A stretch of 64,000 nucleotides of DNA. Source: Rubellimicrobium sp. (lineage in GTDB: Bacteria; Pseudomonadota; Alphaproteobacteria; Rhodobacterales; Rhodobacteraceae). The translations under genes were made by a program, and so were the position numbers. The notes beneath the pieces are model-generated. The model ran no database searches and was not told where the DNA came from. It saw nothing but the letters and a program-made list of their open reading frames with translations. The first letter of the stretch is position 1, and the number at the start of each line of letters is the position of its first letter. The stretch is from positions 1 to 64,000 of the forward strand of contig JADYZU010000027.1 in assembly GCA_020852925.1 (NCBI GenBank), in the 5' to 3' direction. This document shows positions 31,139-40,995 of the stretch, one piece after another.

Positions 31139-31213
31139 TCCCCCTTCATCTTTGCCGAAATACCCCGGAGGGGGGAGGCGCGGCACGCGCCGGGGGGAGG
31201 CAGCGCCTCCCCC
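31139..31213 (-). repeat. Intergenic repeat, copy E (between divergent ABC-F and kup)
   Basis: CCCCTTCATCTTTGCCGAAATACCCCGGAGGGGGGAGGCGCGGCACGCGCC..GGGGGAGGCAGCGCCTCCCCC. Confidence 0.88.
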
Positions 31214-31420
31214 GCTTCCGCCCGGAACCGGGGAGGGACGGCACGGCGCGGCGGCGCGCTTGTCTCGGCTTGCGCGCTGCCTTATCCTGGGCCCGCCGGC
31301 CTGTCCGGTCATGGAATCGGAGCACGCTGCGCCCCGCGACGGCGCGAACGGATCTGTTGCCGCCCCGGCGGCATGCGACACCTGCACCCTTCCGGCCCTT
31401 CCCAGGAAACGATCACCGCC

Positions 31421-33418
31421 ATGATCCCGCCCATGACCCGTGCCTTCGGGCCGACAGTCGCCGCGCCGCCCGTGGACGAGGGCGCGCTCGACATCGCCGA
31501 CTATCTGCGCGCCGAGGCCGAATCCGCCGCCGACCAGGGCATCCACAGCGACGAACCCGCGCGCCAGGGCCTGCCCTTGCTCGCGCTCGGGGCGCTGGGG
31601 GTGGTCTATGGCGATATCGGCACCTCGCCGATCTACGCCTTCCGCGAGGCGCTGCGCGCCACCGGCCTGCGCCCCGGCGAGGCGCCGGGTCCGGCCGAGG
31701 TGCTCGGCATCCTCTCGCTTCTGGTCTGGACGCTCTTCGTCATCGTCACCGGCAAATATGTCTTCGCGCTGCTGCGGGCCGACAACCGCGGCGAGGGCGG
31801 GGTGCTTGCGCTCTACACGCTGGTGCGGCTGGCGATCGGGCACCGCTCGGTGCCGGTGCTGGCGCTGGCGATCGCCGGGGCGGCGCTCTTTGCCGGGGAT
31901 GCGGCGATCACCCCGGCGATCACCGTGCTGTCGGCGATCGAGGGGGCCGAACTGGTGCTGCCCGCGCTCGAGCCCATGGTCGTGCCGCTGACCATCGGCA
32001 CGCTGATCGGGCTCTTTCTGGTGCAGAGGCAGGGCACGGCGCGGGTCGCGGTGCTGTTCGGGCCGGTCATGCTGCTGTGGTTCGCGGTGCTGGCCGGGTT
32101 CGGCATCCGGCACATGGCACAGAACCCGCAGGTGCTGGCCGCGCTCGATCCGCGCCATGGCGCGCGTTTCCTCGTCGAGCATGCCGGCGTGGCCTTCGGC
32201 ATCCTCGGCGCGGTGTTCCTGGCCGTCACCGGCGGCGAGGCGCTCTATGCCGATCTGGGGCATTTCGGGCGCCGGCCGATCCGGCTGGCCTGGTTCGGGG
32301 CGGTGCTGCCGGCGCTTTTGCTCAACTACATGGGGCAGGGGGCGCAGGTTCTTGCCCATCCGGCGGCGGCGAGCAATCCCTTCTTCGCGCTGGCCGGCGG
32401 GCCGGCGCTGCCGGTGCTGGTCGGGCTGGCCACGGTCGCGGCGGTGATCGCGGCGCAGGCGGTGATCACGGGGGCCTTCTCGATGGCCCGGGCGGCGGTG
32501 CAGCTGGGCTTCCTGCCGCGGATGCGCATCCTGCACACCGCCGAAGGCCAGAGCGGCCAGATCTACATCGGCACGATCAACTGGATGCTCCTTGCCGGGG
32601 TGATCTGGCTGGTCCTCGCCTTCCGCACCTCCGAGGGGCTGGCCTCGGCCTACGGGATCGCGGTGACGGGGACGATGATCCTGACCACGGTGCTGGGCGT
32701 GCTCTATCTGATCCGGGCGCGCGGCCTGCCGGTGGCGGTGGCGCTGGTGATTGCCGCGCCGGTGGCGCTGATCGAGGCGGTGTTCCTTGCCTCGAACCTG
32801 ACCAAGATCGCCGACGGCGGGCATGTGCCGCTGTCGATCGCCGCGGTCGCCGGCCTGCTGATGTGGGCCTGGTGGCGCGGCACGCAGGCCGTGGCCGCGC
32901 GCAGCGCGCGCCTCGCCGTCCCGGTCGAGGGCTTCGTGCGCGCCATGCGCTCGAGTTCGGTGCATGTGGTGCCGGGCACGGCCTTCTTCCTGACCGGCGA
33001 CCCGGCCCATGTGCCGACCACGCTTCTGCACAACCTGCGCCACAACCGGGTGCTGCACGACCAGACGGTCTTTCTCACCGTCGAGACCCTGCGCGTGCCC
33101 TGGGCCACGGCCGGCGAACGGGCGTCGCTTGCGCCGCTGGGCGGGCATTTCAGCCGCCTGACCCTGCGCTTCGGCTTCATGGAGACCCCGAACGTGAGCC
33201 GCGCCATGGTCCATGCGCGCCGCGCCGGGCTGCGCTTTGACGTGATGGCCTCGACCTTCTTCCTGGGGCGGCGGCGGACGGTGGCCACGGGGCGCGGGGC
33301 CGAACTGCTGCTCGACCGGCTCTATGTCGCGCTGGCGCGGTTCGGGGCGGATCCGACCGGGTTCTACCATCTGCCGCGCGACCTGGTGGTGGAACTGGGC
33401 GAGCGGGTGGCGCTCTGA
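31421..33418 (+). CDS. kup: KUP/HAK/KT family potassium transporter
   Basis: LGALGVVYGDIGTSPIYAFREAL; GGEALYADLGHFGRRPIRLAWF; LLNYMGQGA. Confidence 0.95.
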   Translation: MIPPMTRAFGPTVAAPPVDEGALDIADYLRAEAESAADQGIHSDEPARQGLPLLALGALGVVYGDIGTSPIYAFREALRATGLRPGEAPGPAEVLGILSLLVWTLFVIVTGKYVFALLRADNRGEGGVLALYTLVRLAIGHRSVPVLALAIAGAALFAGDAAITPAITVLSAIEGAELVLPALEPMVVPLTIGTLIGLFLVQRQGTARVAVLFGPVMLLWFAVLAGFGIRHMAQNPQVLAALDPRHGARFLVEHAGVAFGILGAVFLAVTGGEALYADLGHFGRRPIRLAWFGAVLPALLLNYMGQGAQVLAHPAAASNPFFALAGGPALPVLVGLATVAAVIAAQAVITGAFSMARAAVQLGFLPRMRILHTAEGQSGQIYIGTINWMLLAGVIWLVLAFRTSEGLASAYGIAVTGTMILTTVLGVLYLIRARGLPVAVALVIAAPVALIEAVFLASNLTKIADGGHVPLSIAAVAGLLMWAWWRGTQAVAARSARLAVPVEGFVRAMRSSSVHVVPGTAFFLTGDPAHVPTTLLHNLRHNRVLHDQTVFLTVETLRVPWATAGERASLAPLGGHFSRLTLRFGFMETPNVSRAMVHARRAGLRFDVMASTFFLGRRRTVATGRGAELLLDRLYVALARFGADPTGFYHLPRDLVVELGERVAL

Positions 33419-33454
33419 GGCGGCCCCCTGAGGCGGCCCCCTGAGGCGGCCCCC
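33416..33454 (+). repeat. 13-bp tandem repeat x3 starting on the kup stop codon
   Basis: TGAGGCGGCCCCC x3 exact, then a degenerate fourth unit. Confidence 0.95.
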
Positions 33455-33633
33455 TGTGGCGGGGGCATTCCTCTGACAAGGGCGTGAGCGGCCGGACATA
33501 TCTGGAATTTGCCATATCAATTCCGTTCACCGGATGTTATGGGATTCCTCCGAGACAGGACCGGGGCGCTTCGGGCCCCGATCCGGGCAACGGCCGGGGG
33601 CGCAATGCACCGGCGACAGGACAGGGGGCACGC

Positions 33634-34530
33634 ATGAGCACCTACCAGAACCTTCCCGCACCCAGCCCCGAACAGGGGCTGAACCGCTATCTTCAGGAAA
33701 TCCGGCGCTTTCCGATGCTGGAACCCGAAGAGGAATACATGCTGGCCAAGCGCTGGGTCGATCACGAGGATTCGGGCGCGGCGCATCGCCTCGTCACCTC
33801 GCACCTGCGCCTCGCCGCCAAGATCGCCATGGGCTATCGCGGCTATGGCCTGCCGCAGGCCGAGGTGATCTCGGAGGCGAATGTGGGCCTCATGCAGGCG
33901 GTGAAACGCTTCGACCCCGACAAGGGGTTCCGCCTGGCCACCTATGCGATGTGGTGGATCCGCGCCTCGATCCAGGAATACATCCTGCGCACCTGGTCGC
34001 TGGTGAAACTCGGCACCACCAGCGCGCAGAAGAAGCTGTTCTTCAACCTGCGCAAGGCCAAGTCGCGCATCGGCGCGCTCGAGGAGGGCGACCTGCGCCC
34101 CGAGAATGTCGTCCGCATCGCCCGCGACCTCGGGGTGAGCGAGGGGGACGTGGTCTCGATGAACCGGCGCCTGACGGGCGGCGATGCCTCGCTCAATGCC
34201 ATGATCGGGTCCGAGGGCGATTCGGCCACCGAATGGCAGGACTGGCTCGAGGACGAGGAGGCCGATCAGGCCGGCGACCTGGCCGAACGCGACGAACTCG
34301 AGGTGCGCCGCGCCCTGCTGGCCGAGGCGATGGCGGACCTGAACGAACGCGAACGCGACATCCTCATGGCCCGCCGCCTCGAGGATGAGGCGCTCACGCT
34401 CGAGGATCTCTCGGCGCGCTACGGCGTCTCGCGCGAGAGGATCCGCCAGATCGAGGTGCGCGCCTTCGAGAAGGTGCAGGCGCGGATGCAGGCACTCGCC
34501 CGCGAACGCGGCCTGATCGAGGCCGCCTGA
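33634..34530 (+). CDS. rpoH: RNA polymerase sigma factor RpoH (sigma-32)
   Basis: Sigma-70 regions 2 and 4: ANVGLMQAVKRFDPDKGFRLATYAMWWIRASIQEYILRTWSLVK; YGVSRERIRQIEVRAFEKVQ; RpoH-box-like QKKLFFNLR. Confidence 0.97.
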   Translation: MSTYQNLPAPSPEQGLNRYLQEIRRFPMLEPEEEYMLAKRWVDHEDSGAAHRLVTSHLRLAAKIAMGYRGYGLPQAEVISEANVGLMQAVKRFDPDKGFRLATYAMWWIRASIQEYILRTWSLVKLGTTSAQKKLFFNLRKAKSRIGALEEGDLRPENVVRIARDLGVSEGDVVSMNRRLTGGDASLNAMIGSEGDSATEWQDWLEDEEADQAGDLAERDELEVRRALLAEAMADLNERERDILMARRLEDEALTLEDLSARYGVSRERIRQIEVRAFEKVQARMQALARERGLIEAA

Positions 34531-34576
34531 ACGGGGCCGCCTGAACGGGGCCGCCTGATCGCGGCCGCCCGAACGG
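34521..34576 (+). repeat. 14-bp tandem repeat x4 spanning the rpoH stop codon
   Basis: GGCCGCCTGAACGG / GGCCGCCTGAACGG / GGCCGCCTGATCGC / GGCCGCCCGAACGG. Confidence 0.93.
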
Positions 34577-34633
34577 GTTGCGCCCGCCTGCGCCCGCCAC
34601 TAGCCTGCCCTCCGGCAACAGGGGGGCAGGGCG

Positions 34634-35632
34634 ATGGAGCGGGCGGTTCGCTGGGGGGTGATCGGGGCGGCGGAATTCGCGCGCAAGCACATGGCGCGCG
34701 CGATCCATGCCGCCGAGGGCGCGCAACTGGCGGCAATCGCCACTTCGGACCCGGCCAGGGCCGCGGGGTTTCTGGCCTTCGCGCCGGACCTGACCGTGTA
34801 TCCGGATTATGACGCGCTTCTGGCCGATCCGACGATCGAGGCGGTCTATATCCCGCTGCCGAACCACCTGCATGTCCACTGGGCGCTGCGCGCGATCGCG
34901 GCCGGGAAACATGTGCTGGTGGAAAAGCCGCTGGGCCTGAGCGCCGCCGATTTCGATCCGGTGATCGCCGCGCGCGACCGCAGCGGCCTCGTGGTGGCCG
35001 AGGCCTTCATGCCCGTGCATCATCCGCAGCACATCCGCGCGCGCGATCTGGTGCAGGGCGGCGCCATCGGCGAACTGCGCCATGTCGAGGCGTTCTTTGC
35101 CTACAACAACGAAACCGACACCGGCAACATCCGCAACCGCCCCGAGACCGGCGGCGGCGCCCTGCCGGATATCGGCGTCTACATCTTCGGCTCGGCCCGG
35201 TTCGTGACCGGCAAGGAACCGCTGTCGGTCGACTTTGCCCGGATCGAGCGCGAGAACGGCGTCGACGTGAAATCGCAGGTGATCGCCACCTTCCCCGGCT
35301 TTTCCTATGGCGGCCTCGTGTCGATGCGGCTGTTCAACCGGCAGGAAATCGCCTTCCACGGCAGCACGGGGGTGCTGCGCATCCTCTGCCCCTGGAACGC
35401 GAATGTGCATGACCTGGCGGCGATCTCGCTCGAGATCGGGGGCGGCAGGGTGCAGACCGAACGCTTTCCCACCGCCAACCACTATGTCCATCAGGTCGAG
35501 AATTTCGGCCGCAGCATCCGCAAGGGCGCGGCCTATCCCTGTCCCCTGGAATTCAGCCGCGCCACGCAGGTGATGATTGACATGACCTATGCCGCCGAAC
35601 AGGCGGCGCAGCGCGGCGGGCCGGGCGGCTGA
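34634..35632 (+). CDS. Gfo/Idh/MocA family oxidoreductase
   Basis: VRWGVIGAAEFARKHMARAI; VYIPLPNHLHVHW; GKHVLVEKPLGL. Confidence 0.93.
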   Translation: MERAVRWGVIGAAEFARKHMARAIHAAEGAQLAAIATSDPARAAGFLAFAPDLTVYPDYDALLADPTIEAVYIPLPNHLHVHWALRAIAAGKHVLVEKPLGLSAADFDPVIAARDRSGLVVAEAFMPVHHPQHIRARDLVQGGAIGELRHVEAFFAYNNETDTGNIRNRPETGGGALPDIGVYIFGSARFVTGKEPLSVDFARIERENGVDVKSQVIATFPGFSYGGLVSMRLFNRQEIAFHGSTGVLRILCPWNANVHDLAAISLEIGGGRVQTERFPTANHYVHQVENFGRSIRKGAAYPCPLEFSRATQVMIDMTYAAEQAAQRGGPGG

Positions 35633-35635
35633 TCC

Positions 35636-36820
35636 TCAGGCTTCGGGCAGGTTCGCGGCCAGAAAGCGCATCATGTTGCCGCCCATGACGGCGGCGATGG
35701 TGCCTTCGTCCATGCCCTGCGCCATCAGCGCGGCGGTCAGCGAAGCAAGTTGCGACGAATCGAGCGGGGTCGTCACCGCCCCGTCGAAATCCGAACCGAG
35801 CGCCACCGCATCGCGCCCGAGCAGCGCCACCGCCGCCCCGATCGCCGCCGCGATATCCGCGACCGTGTCGCCGCACACCGCCTCGTCCCAGAAGCCGATG
35901 CCGACGATCCCGCCGGCCGCCACCACCTCCTGCATGAGGGCGTCGGGGAAATTGCGCTGGTTCGGGCACTGGCCGTGGATGCCGCCATGGCTGACCATGA
36001 CGCGGGCGCCCGGCAATGCCAGCACATCGCGCGCCACCTGCGGCGAGGCATGGGCCAGATCGAGGATGAGGCCGCGCGCGATCATGTCCGCCACCGCCTC
36101 GCGCCCGAAATCGCTGAGCCCGGCGCTGTCGGCCCCCGCGGCCCCGTGCAGCGATCCGCCCAGTTCGTTGTCGAAGAAATGGGTCAGGCCGATGATGCGA
36201 TAGCCCGCCTCCGCGAGGCGGGCGATGGCCCCGGTCTGCCCGGCAAGGGCATGCGCCCCCTCGAGTGCGAGGATCCCGCCCGTCAGCCGCGCCCCGTCGG
36301 CGCGCGCGGCCAGCACTTCGGCCAGATCGGCGCGGGTGCGGATCAGGCGCAGCCGGTCGGGACTGGCGGCGGCGGTGTCGCGCAGCGCCGCCGCCTGCAC
36401 CAGCGCGCGTTCGGTCAGGTCGAACCAGGCCCGGGGCGGGCGCAACTGCGCGATCATGAGCAGCGTGATGTTGTCCGGCGCCTCGGCCGAGTTCGATTCG
36501 TAGTTCTGGCCGGAGGGGCTTTTCGTCACCACGGAAAAGACCTGCACCGCGACATTGCCCGCCTCGAGGCGCGGCAGATCGACATGGCCGCGGTCCGACC
36601 GCAGGCGCAGGTCGCGGTCCCACAGGAGGGCGTCCGAATGCAGGTCGCCCACCGTGAGCGTGGCATGCAGCGCCGCCGCCTCGGGCGGGACGGGGGGCAG
36701 GCCGGGCAGGGTGCGGTTCATCCCGCGTTCGGCGATGCCGGGGGCAAGGGCGAAAAACCCTGCCGCCCCGGCCACCACCGCCACGCCCAGCCCGCCGAAC
36801 GTCCAGCCCTTCCAGCCCAT
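35636..36820 (-). CDS. membrane dipeptidase (peptidase M19)
   Basis: VGDLHSDALLWDRDL; LTHFFDNELGGSLHG; LDLAHASPQVARDVL; VALGSDFDGAV. Confidence 0.92.
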   Translation of the reverse strand: MGWKGWTFGGLGVAVVAGAAGFFALAPGIAERGMNRTLPGLPPVPPEAAALHATLTVGDLHSDALLWDRDLRLRSDRGHVDLPRLEAGNVAVQVFSVVTKSPSGQNYESNSAEAPDNITLLMIAQLRPPRAWFDLTERALVQAAALRDTAAASPDRLRLIRTRADLAEVLAARADGARLTGGILALEGAHALAGQTGAIARLAEAGYRIIGLTHFFDNELGGSLHGAAGADSAGLSDFGREAVADMIARGLILDLAHASPQVARDVLALPGARVMVSHGGIHGQCPNQRNFPDALMQEVVAAGGIVGIGFWDEAVCGDTVADIAAAIGAAVALLGRDAVALGSDFDGAVTTPLDSSQLASLTAALMAQGMDEGTIAAVMGGNMMRFLAANLPEA

Positions 36821-36883
36821 CGCATCCTCCCGGTTCGGGTCAGGGTGGCGGGCGCCCGTGCTGCCGGCAATCGCGACGTGGCG

Positions 36884-38692
36884 TCAGCCCATCGCCTCGA
36901 GTTCGTCGATCATGCCCTCGATCATGGCCAGCCCGCGCGCCCAGAATCCCGGGTCCGAGGCATCAAGGCCGAAGGGCGCCAGCAGCGCCTTGTGATGCTG
37001 GCTGCCGCCCGCCTCGAGCAGGGCGAAATACTTGTCCTCGAACCCGGGCAGCCCCTCTTCGTAGGCGGCATAGAGCGCATTCACGAGGCCGTCGCCGAAG
37101 GCATAGGCATAGACGTAGAAGGGCGAATGCACGAAATGCGGCACATAGGCCCAGAAGGTGTCGTAGCCCTCGACGAAATCAAAGGCATCGCCCAGCGATT
37201 CGTGCTGCACCGCCATCCAGAGCGCGCCGATGGCCTCGGGGGTGAGTTCGCCCTGCGCGCGCGCCGCATGCAGGCGGCATTCGAAGTCGTAGAAGGCGAT
37301 CTGGCGCACGACCGTGTTGATCATGTCCTCGACCTTGCCGGACAGGAGCACCTTGCGTTCGTCCGGCGTGGCGGCCCCGGCCAGAAGGCGGCGGAAGGTC
37401 AGCATCTCGCCAAAGACGCTGGCGGTTTCGGCCAGCGTGAGCGGGGTCGAGGACAGCAGTTCGCCCTGCGCCGCGGCCAGGCGCTGATGGACGCCATGGC
37501 CCAGTTCATGCGCCAGCGTCATCACGTCACGCGGTTTTCCAAGGTAGTTCAGCATGATGTAGGGATGCACGTCGGTGACTGCCGGATGCGCGAAGGCGCC
37601 CGGCGCCTTGCCGGGCGTCATGCCCGCGTCGATCCAGCCCTGCTCGAAGAACGGCTGAAGCAGCGGCCCCATGCGCGCATCGAAGGCCTGATAGGCGGCG
37701 GTGACGGTCGCGCGGGCCTCGTCCCAGGGCACAATGCGGTCATCGGTGATCGGCAGCGGCGCGTTCCTGTCCCAGATCTGGAGCCGCTCGAGCCCGAGCC
37801 AGCGCGCCTTGAGCCGGTAATAGCGGTGCGACAGGCGCGGATAGGCGGCCACGACGGCATCGCGCAGCGCGGCCACCACTTCGGGTTCGACATGGTTCGA
37901 CAGGTGGCGCGCATGCTGCGGCGTGGGCATGCGCCGCCAGCGGTCCTCGATTTCCTTGTCCTTGGCCAGCGTGTTGTGAACGCGCGCGAAGATCTTGATG
38001 TTCTTGCGGAACCCCTCGATCAGGGCGCGCGCCGCCGCCTCGCGCAGAGGGCGGTCCTTTTCGGTCAGAAGGTTCAGCGTCCCTTCGAGGTTGCGCGATT
38101 CGCCGGCGGCTTCGAAGGTCATGCCGGCGATGGTCTCGTCAAAGAGGCGGTTCCAGGCGGCGGCGCCGACGGTGGACTGGTCGTGGAGGAAACGCTCCAG
38201 TTCATCCGAAAGCTGGTGCGGCTTCATCGCGCGCATCCGTTCGAACACCGGGGCATAGCGCGCCAGATCCGCGTTCGCCGCCATGAGCCCGGCCAGGTGA
38301 TCGTCCTCGAGGCGGTTGAGCTCGAGGCTCCAGAACACGAGGGGGGTGGTGGCGGTGGTGATGCGGTCCTGGCAGTCCGACAGGAACTTGGCGCGCTCCG
38401 CGTCGGTGGTGATCTGGTAATAGCGCAGCCCGGCGAAGGTCATGATGCGCCCGGCGGTCATGTCGATGCGTTCATAGCGCGTGACCGCCTCGAGCAGGCC
38501 CGGCGCGTCAAGCGTGGCCAGCCGGCCCTGATAATCCGCGGCAAAGGCGGCGCAGGCGCCGTCGATCCAGTCCAGGTCCGCGCCGAGGGCGGGCGCGTCC
38601 GGGGCGGGGTAGAGGTCGGTCAGATCCCATTCGGGCAGCGGGCCCAGGGAATTGCCGCCGCGAAGGTCGGCCTCGGGGTGGCGGATGCGCAT
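36884..38692 (-). CDS. pepF: oligoendopeptidase F (M3)
   Basis: LAHELGHGVHQRLA zinc motif; EWDLTDLYPAPDAP N-terminus. Confidence 0.94.
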   Translation of the reverse strand: MRIRHPEADLRGGNSLGPLPEWDLTDLYPAPDAPALGADLDWIDGACAAFAADYQGRLATLDAPGLLEAVTRYERIDMTAGRIMTFAGLRYYQITTDAERAKFLSDCQDRITTATTPLVFWSLELNRLEDDHLAGLMAANADLARYAPVFERMRAMKPHQLSDELERFLHDQSTVGAAAWNRLFDETIAGMTFEAAGESRNLEGTLNLLTEKDRPLREAAARALIEGFRKNIKIFARVHNTLAKDKEIEDRWRRMPTPQHARHLSNHVEPEVVAALRDAVVAAYPRLSHRYYRLKARWLGLERLQIWDRNAPLPITDDRIVPWDEARATVTAAYQAFDARMGPLLQPFFEQGWIDAGMTPGKAPGAFAHPAVTDVHPYIMLNYLGKPRDVMTLAHELGHGVHQRLAAAQGELLSSTPLTLAETASVFGEMLTFRRLLAGAATPDERKVLLSGKVEDMINTVVRQIAFYDFECRLHAARAQGELTPEAIGALWMAVQHESLGDAFDFVEGYDTFWAYVPHFVHSPFYVYAYAFGDGLVNALYAAYEEGLPGFEDKYFALLEAGGSQHHKALLAPFGLDASDPGFWARGLAMIEGMIDELEAMG

Positions 38693-38930
38693 CGGATGTC
38701 CTTTCTGCCTGTCGGCCCACCATAGCGTCCCCGCCGCCCGAGGAAAGGGCGGCCCGCCCGGCCCGGCCTTGCGCCCGGCCCAGCCTTGCGCCCGGCCCCG
38801 CCCCTTGCGCCCGCAAGCCATGCGTCCCGCGCAGCCCTGCCAACCGCCCGCGCGCTGCGGGCGAGAGGGGGGTTGCACCTGCCCCGCGCCCGTGTTGGCC
38901 TTGGGGGACAGAGCCTCGGGAGGGTGGGTG

Positions 38931-39686
38931 ATGCGGACGGCGGCATTCAGGGCGCGGCTTGCGCGTGGCGACAAGGTGATCGGCACCTTCGTGAAGATCC
39001 CCGAGATCAGCGTGATCGAGGTGCTGGCGCAGGCGGGCCTCGATTTCATCTGTCTCGATGCGGAACATGCGGCCTTCGACCGGGGCCGGCTTGATGCCTG
39101 TCTGGCGATGGCGCGCGCGCTGGACCTGCCGGCGCTGGTGCGGATCGGCGGGCCGAATGCGCCAACGATCCTTCAGGCGCTCGATTCGGGGGCGGTGGGC
39201 GTGGTGGTGCCGCATGTGAATTCGGCCGAGACGGCGGCGGGCATCGTCGCGGCCGCGCATTTCGGCGCCGGCGGGCGCGGCTTCGCCGCCTCGACGCGCT
39301 GGGCGGGCTTTGCCAGCCGCCCGATGTCCGAAGTCCTCGACCGTGACGCCGAAACGGTGGTGGTGGCCCAGATCGAGGATCCCGAAGGGCTCGAGTCGGT
39401 CGAGGCGATCGCCGCCGTGCCGGGCATCGACGCGCTGTTCGCGGGGCCTGCGGATCTGAGCGTGGGCTTCGGTCAGCGCAGCCTCGGTTCGCCGCAGATG
39501 CTCGAGGCGCTGGAACGGATCGGCGCCGCCTGCCGCGCCCATGGCAAGACCTATGCCTCGTGGGTGCCCGACATCGACCGCGCGCGCGACTGGGCGAGTT
39601 ACGGCATCAGCCTGTTCCTGGTCGGATCCGACCACGGATTCCTGCGCGCCGGCGCGGCGGGGTTGGCGCTGCGGCTTCAGCCGTAG
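38931..39686 (+). CDS. HpcH/HpaI aldolase/citrate lyase family protein
   Basis: VLAQAGLDFICLDAEHAAFDRG; ALDSGAVGVVVPHVNSAE; ALFAGPADLSVGFG. Confidence 0.92.
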   Translation: MRTAAFRARLARGDKVIGTFVKIPEISVIEVLAQAGLDFICLDAEHAAFDRGRLDACLAMARALDLPALVRIGGPNAPTILQALDSGAVGVVVPHVNSAETAAGIVAAAHFGAGGRGFAASTRWAGFASRPMSEVLDRDAETVVVAQIEDPEGLESVEAIAAVPGIDALFAGPADLSVGFGQRSLGSPQMLEALERIGAACRAHGKTYASWVPDIDRARDWASYGISLFLVGSDHGFLRAGAAGLALRLQP

Positions 39687-40627
39687 CGGTCAAAGAGGGC
39701 GGCGGCGCGGTCGAGCACCGGGTCGCGCACCTCGGGCAGTTCCATCAGCAGTTCGTGACGCGCGCCGGCGAAATCGACCAGGGCGCCGTCCGGCCAGTGC
39801 GCCATGCGCGCGCGGATCGGCCCCGGCTCGACCACGGTTTCGTCGCTGCCCAGAAAGGTCAGCGCCGGCAGGGCGGGCGCGGGCCGCGCCGCCAGCGCGC
39901 GCAACTCCCACAGCGCCGCCCCCAGCCAGCCCAGCGATGCCCCGCCCAGCGCCAGTTCGGGATGGAGCGCAAGCTGCTGCTGCATGAGGCCGAACATCTG
40001 CGGATCGCGGGTCAGGGCGTTGCCGGCGAAGGGCGCGGTGGCGACATAGCTGGCCGCGGTCTGACCGGGGGCAAAGCGGGCATCCATGCGGGCAATGCGC
40101 GCCGCCGTGGACAGCGCCCAGGCCAGCGGGCGGCGGCGCGGCGGGATGACGATGCCCCACATCGGCGCGGAAAAGGCGGCGGAACGCACCTCGAGCTCCG
40201 AGAAGAGCGCGCGCAGCCCGATGGCGCCGCCCATGGAATGCGCCAGCAGATGCCAGGGCCGCGGCAGACCGGCCGCGCGCGCCTGCGCCACCAGCGCCGC
40301 CACGTCGCGCTGGTAATCGGCAAAGCGCCCGACATGGCCCAGCGCCGCCGGTCCGGCCAGCCGCCCGGCAAGGCCCTGTCCGCGCCAGTCGATGGCCAGC
40401 GCCGCATAGCCGCGCGCCAGCAGCGCGGCGGCGGGCGGGGCGTATTTCTCGACATATTCGGTGCGCCCCGGAAAGATCAGGACGCTGCCCCGCGCCGCAC
40501 CTTCGGGACGCCACAGCGCCGTGCGCAGGCGGATGCCGTCAGCCGCGCGGATCCAGCGCGCCTCGGGCCGGGGCAGGCCCGGCGCCGTCGCGTCGTCGAA
40601 CCAGGGGGCGGGCGTTCCCTCAGCCAA
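39677..40627 (-). CDS. alpha/beta hydrolase (lysophospholipase-like)
   Basis: LIFPGRTEYVEKY; LLAHSMGGAIGLR nucleophile elbow; GARHELLMELPEVRDPV. Confidence 0.88.
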   Translation of the reverse strand: MAEGTPAPWFDDATAPGLPRPEARWIRAADGIRLRTALWRPEGAARGSVLIFPGRTEYVEKYAPPAAALLARGYAALAIDWRGQGLAGRLAGPAALGHVGRFADYQRDVAALVAQARAAGLPRPWHLLAHSMGGAIGLRALFSELEVRSAAFSAPMWGIVIPPRRRPLAWALSTAARIARMDARFAPGQTAASYVATAPFAGNALTRDPQMFGLMQQQLALHPELALGGASLGWLGAALWELRALAARPAPALPALTFLGSDETVVEPGPIRARMAHWPDGALVDFAGARHELLMELPEVRDPVLDRAAALFDRYG

Positions 40628-40916
40628 GGAGCGAGGCCAGCCGCAGCGCCATGCCCATGTTGCCGTCGATGGACAGCCGCCCGGTCATGAAGGCCGCGGT
40701 CGGGTTCAGTTCCCCCTCGAGGATGGCGCGAAAGGTTTCCGCCCTGGCCGAAAGGGTCACTTCGGCCTCGTCGCCGCCGGTATCCGGGCGCGCGCCGCCG
40801 GCATCGAGCAGAAGGCTGCCCTCGCCCTTGAAGACAAAGCGCGCGCGGCCGTCGAACGGGTTCCCGGCGACCTTCTCGTTCAGGATCGCCACCGCCTTGT
40901 CCACAAGATCGCTCAT
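40620..40916 (-). CDS. SCP2 sterol-binding domain protein
   Basis: 98 aa; GRARFVFKGEGSLLLDAGG..AFMTGRLSIDGNMGMALRLASLLG. Confidence 0.85.
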   Translation of the reverse strand: MSDLVDKAVAILNEKVAGNPFDGRARFVFKGEGSLLLDAGGARPDTGGDEAEVTLSARAETFRAILEGELNPTAAFMTGRLSIDGNMGMALRLASLLG

Positions 40917-40995
40917 CGTCCGGTCCTTTCGCATGCCCGCGGTTGTGAACGCGCCGGCCTTTCGCCGGGGCGCGCGCCGCATTATCCTCGCCCAT

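Noticed and set aside
30998-33520. 840-aa minus ORF antisense to kup
   Set aside because: Spurious; passes through repeat E and kup; kup sense frame is unambiguous
33504-33524. GGAATT-N9-AATTCC inverted repeat upstream of rpoH as a regulator site
   Set aside because: Short imperfect arms around EcoRI-like hexamers in an AT-rich promoter region; too weak without comparative data
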